Source of the DNA: Parietichytrium sp. I65-24A
Lineage: Eukaryota; Sar; Bigyra; Thraustochytrida; Thraustochytriidae
NCBI GenBank assembly: GCA_012862575.1
Contig: BLSF01000014.1
Location: 62,001 to 126,000 of the forward strand
Direction of reading: 5' to 3'
Length of the DNA stretch: 64,000 nucleotides
In this document: positions 9,723-19,216 of the stretch, one piece after another
How the letters are laid out: each line of letters begins with the position of its first letter
Position numbering within the stretch: the stretch's first letter is position 1
Translations under genes and position numbers: made by a program
Notes under the pieces: model-generated
Database searches by the model: none
What the model saw: the letters and a program-made list of their open reading frames with translations, nothing else
What the model was told of the DNA's origin: nothing

Positions 9723-12700
9723 CTTAGGCTCCCTCCTTCCCTCACAATCACTCACAAACTTCCCTCAGGGTCTCTCTCTGTCTCTCTGTGTCTCCCTTTT
9801 TCTCTCTCTCTGCTTCGCTCTCTCCCCGTCCTCCTTCAGCTGTTCTCACATTGGGATGGTGGCAAGTGGCTCTTCCACCCTCTCCGACTGCGCGGTGCAA
9901 GCGGGAGGACGAGAAAGTGAGAAGAGAAACAGTATGTGCGAGGAGAGAAGAAGAGAGGAGAGAATAATGCAAGCTGGGGCAGGCTGAAAAGAATGAAAAG
10001 AATGCAAGTTTCCGAGAAGAGAGAAGAGGATAAAAAGATCTCGCTTGCCTTCTCCCCAGCTCCTTCCCTTCCCCCCTTCCTTTCCCAGTCCCTCTAGACA
10101 CGTCTGTGAGGAGGATCGTGTCCTATGGTAAATCATGACTTGGAGTAGCGTGAGCTTAGCTTGCTTAGATTTGGCTGTGGGAAAGAAGCGCGCTGGGAGG
10201 AGTAAAGCTCTTAGTCAATTTTTGGAATACCAGCTAAGCAAACACTAGAGGAGGAGAAGGAGGATGTAGGGGTTCAATAGGAGTCAAGTCCCACGCAACA
10301 GCCCATAACCTAAAACCCTCTGATCCCAAAAATCTTTCTCCCTTCTTCTCTCTTTCTTCTACACACTCTCTGCCTCACACCGGGAGACCAATATGCCGAC
10401 ATAGTGGCAGCATAGAGCACTAAGCTTAGATATTCAGAGATTTTATCCACAGGACTACAGGTGCACTTGAACGAAGAAGCTCTTTAGCGGTTTTGATTAG
10501 AAGCTCTACCAAACGTTTCGTGTGAGTGGGAGGGACGCTTGGAAGACCTATGGCATGGATAAGTTGAGTTAAGTGAAGTTCTTGATTCTTTAACTGGTAC
10601 AGAGTACTCAGTCCGGGACTAGTACCACCAGCGAGTACTCACTCTGGGGAAAGGGTATGAAACCGCAATGACAGCGAAGGACAGTGGCAGAGAAGGAGCC
10701 AATGCTCGCGAGTTTGATTGCTCGTAAAAATACTCGTTGCTCTGCGAGTCTTGCGACACTCGATGGTTCTCAGTACTAGTATTGCCGAGGCGAGAGAAGG
10801 GCGAACATGAAAACTGCCATAAAAATTGCCGCAATGGACATAGGCATCCAGTAAGCACTCGGTAAATATGAGTAACCTCACCCAGAGCGTGCGCGACTAC
10901 GCTTTTCAGTATAGATGCGGCCCAGCCAGCGCATTGATTGTGTCTCGGAGCTCATGTTCTCGCACAGAAAATGCCTCCGAGGTTGTAGGCAGCCGCTACC
11001 ACCAAGAGTAGTTTCCCTGGCACGTTTTAGACAGCCGCGATCGTTTTAGACTCACCCGGGACTTGCTCCGCAGCCTTTGGGTGAGGGTTCAAGAAACCTT
11101 TTTTTATGGTTGCAGCCGCTGGTACAGTACTACACCCGTCTGCAGATTGATTGACTTCGTTTCACTTCGTGGATGTTGTGTATCTTGTGTAAATTTCAAG
11201 CGAACAGCTGGCTCGTGCTCGAGGCCTCGTGGGAGTGAGTGTTGGTTGGATTGGTTCGGTTCGGCTGAGAACTAAGTATTAGGTGCCAGTACGACACACA
11301 TAACGCCATTGTTGCAAAACTCATTGTTGGCCAAGTGGCGAGGAAGACAGCAAACGTTCCAAGTAACTTGCATGTCGATAAGTTATGCTTGTATTCTCCG
11401 AACAGCAGGCAGTGCCTGTCAGTATTCAACCGCCTCGATCGACTTTTTTTGACTGACTGTGGACTTGACAAATTCTTTTTTGACTGTGAATTATGTGATT
11501 TGGATGAGAGCCAATTTGATGGAGAATTTTAGAACTCGCCCCTTTCTCGTCGTCCGTCCACTCACAGAAAACGTCCCACACGAGTAATACAAGAGACCAC
11601 TACACTACAGTTGCAGTTCCTCTTGGGGCTAGTCCTTTTCGTGGGACTATTACTGGGGCTAGTACCCGGTAGCGTAGGCCATCGGGAAGCAACATGCAAG
11701 TCCGCCACAATGGGAAAGCTGGGAAGTTGAAAGGGCTACTGAGTACTCCGTACCAAGGGAAGAAGGCTGAGAACTAAGCGGATGCATGCTTCGGTTTTAT
11801 TTTGCGAGCCAGAACGTTTGACTTCAGCACTGGCTCTGTAGCGTCTCGAAAGTCGAGACTCGCGGCTCATCTCCGTTCTCCGAGAGCTACCGCAGAAGAC
11901 TACTGCTCCATGACTAAGAGTGCTAGTTCGTATGAGCAAGTTTTTGCCAAAGCTCTCTCCGACTCGCTCACTCGCTCACTCACTCACTCGGAGTGTGGCA
12001 CTAAATAATTTCACGAAGAGGGAAGATGAACTCGCACGATAATGTACTAGCTAGTCCCGGAAGATGTGGCGTTGCATTGCACTAGTTGCACTGCTTTCAT
12101 TGAACAAAAACCGTTCATGAATTCAGAACTCATTGGCTGCTTTTTTGGGGACCAAAACGCAGACAAAAGTTGAGTCTGACGAAAGATTTGCTACTTTCAA
12201 ATCCTTAGGTCTCTCTACATTTATCTGTAGAAGCGCTGGTCAATTTTTTTTCGTATTCATCGCTCACTTGGGTGGGAGCTGCTGGCCATTATCATCATTA
12301 TCATACTAATTGCCACTGCACGACCAAAGTGCTAGTAGATTTTTGCGGAAGTTGGAAGAGAGAGGGATTTGAACTCATTCTCTTCTTTGTGGCACTGCGC
12401 ACTCACAAAACCATTCCTCGAGTACAAGCAAAGATTTCCCCTCAGTGAAGAAAATAAAAAAAAGGTTTTTCCCCAGCCAGAAGAGCAATGCGGTTCAATT
12501 CTCCCTTAACTTTTACCAAAATTCTCCTTTCGAGACCCATGCTGCTAATAGTCAGCGACATTCCATTTTTAGCTAGTCGAGCAACGTATCGGTATGGAAC
12601 AAACAAAGTACACTTCCTACTGCACCTCGCAAACCTCTTGCGCAGAGATGGCCGGGAATTCCGAGCGAAGGTGAGGGTGCCGTGCCTCGAACAATCTCCA

Positions 12701-13494
12701 CTACTACCTAGCTGATAGAGTCAGAAAGCTTCGCAAATAAATTGAATTTTGCAATTTTTCGACTTTCGGTTTTTTCTGCTCCGTATGTGTCACGGTCGAG
12801 TGAGTACTGAATGCGGGTACTGAGAACTAATACTGAGCGCTGCACCGGCTGCTCAGCCCAACCAAGCCAAACTTTGAACTTCAAGGTCTCCATGAATGCG
12901 TGGTGTCTTGTCTGACGTGTCTCACACGCGTCTCACGACAGTCTGACGCTGGGATTGTTGTGAGGAAACGGAGCCGAACGATGCCGAACGGCGCCTCATG
13001 CTCTCGCGTTTCAGAGGATTAGATTAATTAAACACTTTGCAGTCACTGAGAGACATAAACTTGCTTGATCTTGCGACTCGAATTGGTTCCAAACCTACGC
13101 TCCACTATTATAATGCTTTCTACCAGTGCTGCTAAGGCACATTGATTGTCGCTTCAGCTCTTGATGCCGAAGAAAAATCTGCCCATATCCTTGGCCAAGA
13201 CTTACTGACAGAGTACGCATGAGTATTGCCCCTCACAAGTAAGCCTCGTATTAACCAAGCAGGTAGCCTTCTGGCTTGTCCGTCCCCGTTTCACCAAGAC
13301 GCTCTGCACTAAAGATACCAGTATACATTCTGCGATGCACAACCCCAAAGCCCTCGGCGAAAACGGGGGAGTGTTGCAAACCTGTGATAAATGAGTGGTA
13401 GTTGGTGCTACCGGTAAAGAGTCTGGAGTGTGCGCCCCAGTGAAGCTTTTTTTTTTTTTTCTTTTTACTTTAAAAATACTAAGTTTGTTCTGTT

Positions 13495-13512
13495 NNNNNN
13501 NNNNNNNNNNNN
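13495..13512. other. Assembly gap (18 N) flanked by near-identical sequence
   Basis: Both sides read poly-T, then TTTAAAAATAC(T)AAGTTTGTTCTGTT (13471-13494 and 13537-13559, split here only by a T). The gap probably separates two overlapping copies of one locus. Confidence 0.9.
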
Positions 13513-16403
13513 TTTTTTTTTTTTTTTTTCCCCTTTTAAAAATACAAGTTTGTTCTGTTTTGACTGTGAATTATTATTCGTAAGTTCTGAATTTTAATTG
13601 ACAGTGAAAAATTTGCAAGTGTTTAAAGACAGGTGAGCAGAGCTCCTCTCAACAGGTTTGAGGAATTTCTTCCAGGGCAGGGAAGCCAGAGAGGAAGCTT
13701 GAGATACATGAGTTATGATCTTTTGGACCCGACTATCACGCTGTGGCACTCTCTCTCTCTCTCCCACCCACTGTCTGTCCTCCGGCAAATATTCAGCTCA
13801 GCTCTCAGCGGCCAGCACTGAGAACCCAGCATGAAAGTTTCCCTGGACGCTGGCGCCAACCTCAAAGTGAGAAAGAAATTCAGCCAAGACTAGGCACGTG
13901 TGACTCAAAGAGAGCATACGAAAATTAATTCCTCTCGATGAAACGCATACAAAGCGCTCGGCTCAGAAAACTGAACAGAAATATCAACCAAGTTATTTGC
14001 GAAATTGCGACACACGGTATCGGAAGTGTGCGAAAGGCGAAGACGTATGCGTTTCGAAGAAGAAGTGGAGTGTGAGAAAACATTGAGAAATCGAGCTTCG
14101 CGTAGCAAAGCAAAGCAACTAACCTTGAGATGGCCCCGAATTACTCGGGCGCCGGGACGTGTTGGCTCGCCGGATCTTTCATAATTTCCAACACTCGAAC
14201 CCCATCACGGTATGCTCAAGTTGGAAGACCTCGCCGATCTAAATTAGCAGGACCAAGTGCCAGGTACTCAGTACCAGTACGTCGTTTGACTGACGTCTTG
14301 CTCCGACTTGTTGCAGTAAAACGCCAGTCGGAGTCCGAAAGTAAACTTTCTGTGAATGGTGGTGAGCGCTGATGACCAATTCTTAGAATTCATTCTCATG
14401 TACAAAAAGTATTGTGCGCTGGCCGCATTTCCAAATCCGTTTCAATTAAAGAACAACAAGCTGCTGTGTAGCTTCAGACATATGAAGTCTCACCCAACAT
14501 GCTTCTTTCAGCCTTGTCGGTTTGGCATGGGCCAACTGGGCCAACCTCCAAAGTTAACCTCCAAGTTCTGATCCTCCTGATGTCGCGCTCCCCACTTCTC
14601 CCATTTCTTTAAAATTGCGCGCCCAAGTCAGTTTCACCAATAGCCAAAGAAAGCTGAGCGCTCGGAGAGTTCATTCTATCTAGTAGACACTGAGGCACTT
14701 GTCGATCCGACGACTGGTAAGAAAGAGCGTCGAGAGCAGACTCGAACCACAAGTTCCTTTTGCGCGGCTCTCTGGGGAGGTACTCAGTAGTCAGTGCCAT
14801 TACTCGTTCCTCATTACTCGTTTCTCCACTCCACTCTGATGCAAGATCTCCAAGTTACCCCATTTTGTAGCCTTTGCGGCCGCAATTTTGCACGGCACTA
14901 ATTGACTTTTGGTTCTCCCATCGCCGCGCCTCTTTTTCCTCTTCGAACATTTCTTTCTGTAACTAAACGCAGAGAAAACTCATTTTGGCAGCTGTTTCAT
15001 TCGAGCTTCAAGGGCAGGTAGGCGAATTTTGATCGTCTTGCACAATTTGTATCGCACTTTATCTTGGTTGCCCCCCCGTGGGTGGCGGCAACACGCGGAA
15101 AGTCCCCAATTGCCTGAACGCGAGACTCTCAGACCCTTTCTGGGCGGCCTCGTGCTTCTTGAATGAGTTTTTATTTATTTTCTTCCGAAAAGACGCCGAT
15201 CCCGGACAGCTCTGGTCAACCGAAAATTACGAACCTTGCGCATACAAAATACAAAATCTATACAAGTACGGAATGGCCAAGTTGCAGCGCCGATCCGAAC
15301 TGGCAAGTTTGGTCGAATGAAAAGTCGAACAGGACTCTTGCTTTCCGCATTCTTTGCCGCACTGACTGTGAGTACATCAAGTCACTCTTTTTTTCGGGAG
15401 AAGGGTGAAATATTGCAATCTTCCTAGAAAAGTAAAGCATTGCCTAACATCAGAACAATTTTTTTGTTTTTTTTTGTTTTTTGTTTCGTTTCGTTTTTTT
15501 TTGTTTTTTGTTTTCGTTGGGTTTGAGTTTGGGTTTGGCTTCGAGAAGATTGGAGGGTGGGAGATGGAAGGAGAGAGAACGGCAGGCAGCAGCAGTGCAA
15601 CGAAGTTCTGGTCTGTAGAACAGAAAGGGCAAAAAAAAAGAGAAAGTGATTTTTTTTTATGTTTCTTCCCACTTGCAATTCTCCGATTGTGCCAAGTGTG
15701 GGAGGCAAACCACCATCTAATCGAATCATAAGATTTTAGTTAAAACGGGGATCAACGAGCGTGAGATAGAGATAGATAGGAAGGCGGCGAGGCGATAGGA
15801 ATGGGTTGGGGCGCACATGACTCTGTCCACGTGCCCTTCGTAAGACTGGTCTACAACGAAATCCACTGCGGTCCAAAACAGCCACCGAGTCTTCGCCCCG
15901 CATTGCGCAAAAAAAATAAACTTTTTCGAATCAAAACTTGGTGTCAAGACAGAAAGTGTCGGACAACGCCGTATTCAAAGATGTAATTTATACTCTTCCA
16001 CCATATTCGCATATCTGCGGCTATCAAATCAAATTCATACCAGCAAGTCTCTCCCGCCTTCGAGCGAACTTCCTTGGGATTCCCTCCTTCCCGTCGTTCG
16101 TTGTTCGTTGTTCGTCCCAACACAACCTTCATTCCAGAATAGTCTACCCCCCGGCGACCGAAAACACTAGCACTCCAACCCCCGCCACATCACCCACTTC
16201 TACCCCTCCTACACTACTCCTACGTGGCGCTTCACTGAAAAAACTAACAGTAAATCAGAATTCAGAATTTCAGAATCCTCGTGCACATCGTACATGAGGG
16301 GGTGCGCGCTACGATATTCACTACGCAGCGTACTCGCGCACAGTAATAAATAGGCGCCTGCGGCGACTGTGTGCAACAGGAGAGAGCGAGAAATTGAGAG
16401 AAC

Positions 16404-16447
16404 GAGAGAGTGAGAGAGTGAGAGAGTGAGAGAGTGAGAGAGTGAGA
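16404..16447 (+). repeat. GAGAGTGA tandem repeat in 5' leader
   Basis: About five copies of an 8-bp GAGAGTGA-like unit end one base before the ATG of the Trx/PUB gene. Confidence 0.85.
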
Positions 16448-18229
16448 ATGACAGGAAGCGTGGTGCACGTGCACGGAGCGGCGCACTTGGCGCAGCATCT
16501 TTCAGAGTCGAAGAACAAGCTGGTGGTGGTGGACTGGTCGGCGCCGTGGTGCGGTCCTTGCCAGAGAATCGCTCCGGAGTATGATGCCATGGCCAGGCGC
16601 CACGCCGCGGTGCTGTTCCTTCATGTGAACACGGAGGAGCCGGCGAACCAGAATGATAATCTCGGAATGCGGTACTCGATTCGGGCGTTCCCGACCTTCA
16701 CGTTCCATCTGAACAATAACGAGCTGGAGAGAGTGATGGGCGCCAACGTGCAAAAGCTGGAGGAAGCCGTGATCCGCCTTGGCGCACGCGCGGAAGATGA
16801 GCAGCTTGCAGAGGCTATCAAACTGTCGATGGAGAACTCGGGGGGGGCAGCGGCTCCTGCGCCTGTCGACCCTGAGGCGGTCAAAGCGCAACAGGAGGCA
16901 GAGCTAGCGGAGAGCCTGGAAGCGCTGGACCTTAAAGATCCTGAGCCTCAGGATGGAGAAGACATCACGGTCAAATTGAAGCGCGTGACAGGGCAGGTTA
17001 TCATGGTGAAGGTTAACACCAAGGCTGCTGTGCAGCATCTGCGAAGGAAAGCTGCTCGCGAGCTGAAAGCAAATCTGGACGCTATTCGGCTCATCTTCAA
17101 GGGGAAGGTTCTCAAGGATCAAAGCTCGCTAGCTTCTTACGGAATCAACACCGACGAACTCACTGTTCATATTGCCGTATCCGCTATTTCAAAACCATTC
17201 CAGCCAGCGTCAGCGCCTGTTTCCCCTGCGTCTCCCGCGACTGCTTCTCAAGCATCTGCGTCTCCAAAAGTAATGAAATTGCGCCAAGCCCTGGCGTCCC
17301 TGGAAACTCGCAATAGTCGGCAGCAGGCCAGAGACGCCGCAACGGTGATCTCGCTGTACATCAAAAACGTAGTGGCCCACCCTGACGATGTCAAGTACCG
17401 CTCAATTCGTATCGGGAACCCCAAGTTCTCATCTAAAGTGGCATCGTGCTCCGGCGGCGTGGACTGCATGAAATCTATCGGGTTTGAGCATCAGGATCGC
17501 AACGGGGAACCATATCTCGTTCTCAGTTCGTCTACTTCCGCCTCTGATATGAAAGCTTTCGGGGACGAGCTCGCAAGGTTTGCCCAAACAGTTGCCCCTG
17601 AGCCTGTACAAGCACCACGGCCTTCCGCTCCAGCCGCTGCTCCCGCGGGGGGGAACTCTGGTGCCAATCCGTTTGCATCTTTGGTCAACCCGGGAAATAA
17701 CTTTTCTTCAATGTTTGGCCAGGCAATGGGTGGAGGTGGTCAAAGTATGTTTGGTCAGGGGCTCGGTGGAGTAGACCCTTCTTTTCTTCAGGGCCTGCAA
17801 AGTAATCCTGCAATGCAACGCATGAATCAGCGCATGATGCAGAATTTCATGCAAAATCCGCAGTTCATGTCTTCCCTCATGACGGCCATGTCCTCGGGAC
17901 AGGATCCTATGAATGTGCTTATGAGTAATCCCGCTTTCATGAATGAGATGACTTCTATGATGATGGACCCTGAGATCATGTCTTCCATGACTTCGATGAT
18001 GGGCAACATGGGAGGTGCTGGTGGTCTCGGTGGGTTTGGCGCAGGCGGCTTTGGACAATCTGGGGGCAACGCTGCGCCAGCGCCCACAACTTCTGCTTCC
18101 CCACCGCCTTCCGCTTCATCTACTCAGCAGCCAAACGGCTCCTCGACCTCTGGTTCTTCCCAGCAACAGCCGCCACCCCCGCCCAGCGAAGAAGAGGACG
18201 ACGACTTGGACGACATCTACGCCGACTGA
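16448..18229 (+). CDS. Thioredoxin-UIM-ubiquitin-like-PUB-STI1 multidomain protein
   Basis: 593 residues, ATG at 16448. Domains in order: thioredoxin fold 1-112 with an intact WCGPC active site (C35, C38); a ubiquitin-interacting motif about 116-131 (QLAEAIKLSM); a possible second UIM-like helix about 149-162; a ubiquitin-like domain about 172-244; a PUB domain about 276-363 (VISLYIKNVV ... YRSIRIGNPKF ... GFEHQD), a fold that binds the p97/CDC48 tail; and a Met/Asn/Gln-rich region about 445-520 with two repeats of the ubiquilin STI1 type (NPAMQRMNQRM, NPQFMSSLM, NPAFMNEM). The C-terminus is polyproline then very acidic, ending DDIYAD. Known roles of the parts suggest a redox-active shuttle between ubiquitinated clients, CDC48/p97 and the proteasome. 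This combined role is inference; each domain call is well supported. Confidence 0.85.
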   Translation: MTGSVVHVHGAAHLAQHLSESKNKLVVVDWSAPWCGPCQRIAPEYDAMARRHAAVLFLHVNTEEPANQNDNLGMRYSIRAFPTFTFHLNNNELERVMGANVQKLEEAVIRLGARAEDEQLAEAIKLSMENSGGAAAPAPVDPEAVKAQQEAELAESLEALDLKDPEPQDGEDITVKLKRVTGQVIMVKVNTKAAVQHLRRKAARELKANLDAIRLIFKGKVLKDQSSLASYGINTDELTVHIAVSAISKPFQPASAPVSPASPATASQASASPKVMKLRQALASLETRNSRQQARDAATVISLYIKNVVAHPDDVKYRSIRIGNPKFSSKVASCSGGVDCMKSIGFEHQDRNGEPYLVLSSSTSASDMKAFGDELARFAQTVAPEPVQAPRPSAPAAAPAGGNSGANPFASLVNPGNNFSSMFGQAMGGGGQSMFGQGLGGVDPSFLQGLQSNPAMQRMNQRMMQNFMQNPQFMSSLMTAMSSGQDPMNVLMSNPAFMNEMTSMMMDPEIMSSMTSMMGNMGGAGGLGGFGAGGFGQSGGNAAPAPTTSASPPPSASSTQQPNGSSTSGSSQQQPPPPPSEEEDDDLDDIYAD

Positions 18230-19216
18230 CCTTGTGCACTTTATTGTTGTTATCATCTCAACCCCTCCCATCTGAATCGATATTTTGTATCTTTACCCAA
18301 AGTAATCTCAAAAGCCAACAGCTGCTCAATCTTTCACCCTTTCGAATCTTTCTTGCAATTCAGGGTTCGTCAACTCATCCATCCTAATCCATCTCCAATC
18401 AATCAATCAATAAAAAAATCAAAAGGGACGAATAGATTCTGACCATCACCGATTGAAATCAATTCAAATCGAAATTCAAAACAAATGGACGCGGAAGTGG
18501 AAGTGGAAGTGGAAAACAAGCTAAACAAACCCTTCAAAGTTTCGTCCCGGAGCACTGGCTCTGAGTGCCACCAGTGCCATCAGGTGCCATCGTGACCATG
18601 ATCGTGGCATGATCGTGATCATGGTCATGAGAATCATGATGGATACTACCCTAGCAGCAGCTACACTCGCGCTGTCGCACACTCCGATCGAAACGCGTAC
18701 GAGTGTCCTAGTTCGTCTCGGAGCGAAACCCGGAAGGAGACGATAACGATACCGCGTTTTTAAGTACCTGAATCGCATAGCTCCGGCGCTAGCAGAGGCG
18801 GAGTGGCTCCACACGTCTCGATTGTCTCAATAGTCTCAATGTCGATTACGCTTCTCCATTCTTTCTTACTTCACTCCCATCTTTCTTGGCTTTGCCCTCC
18901 TTTGCCCTCTTCGCCCGCTTTCACTTTCGCCTCTCAAAACCCACAGTGGAGCAATCTGAAAGCTCAAAGCTCAAAGCTGAGTGAGTGCGCACGGCGTTTG
19001 CTTTTGCTCAACCTTCACACGGCTTGGCTTGCCTCGCTGCACCGCTTGCAAAAGCTCAGGGGACTGTGATGCGCGCGCGAGCGACTGCGTGCAAGTGAAC
19101 CCGGAGCTACAGGAACACAGGAGCGCGTGGCGGACGCGGGGTGGTGGTGAGCTGTGGAAAAAAAGCAGGGCCTGCGTGGCAAGGGGCAAGACACGAAATC
19201 TTCTGATCAGATCGAA
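18230..19216. other. Intergenic region
   Basis: Contains a GGAAGT triple repeat near 18490-18510 and an inverted repeat, GACCATGATC (18594-18603) with GATCATGGTC (18617-18626), inside a run of ATGATC/GATCAT words. No gene is seen. The JmjC frame is open for 63 nt upstream of its ATG. Confidence 0.5.
18594..18626. repeat. Perfect 10-bp inverted repeat with 13-nt loop
   Basis: GACCATGATC and GATCATGGTC are exact reverse complements; the loop also contains CATGATCG. Confidence 0.8.

Larger units (their letters stand above)
9367..16447. other. 7-kb gene-poor region
   Basis: Open frames here are short, overlapping and domain-free, and I support none as a gene. Contents: a TC run at 9700-9722 with further CT-rich blocks to about 9840; repeated GTACTCAGTAC-type palindromes (near 10605, 11738, 12800, 14263 and 14779); copies of ACTGTGAATT (11483 and 13563); an assembly gap (13495-13512) with near-identical flanks; poly-T tracts around 15461-15520; and a GAGAGTGA repeat directly before the Trx gene. 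No tRNA or rRNA was recognised. Confidence 0.5.

Noticed and set aside
12360-12420. Possible tRNA T-arm (reverse complement GAGTTCAAATCC)
   Set aside because: The T-stem does not pair and no acceptor or anticodon arms can be formed.
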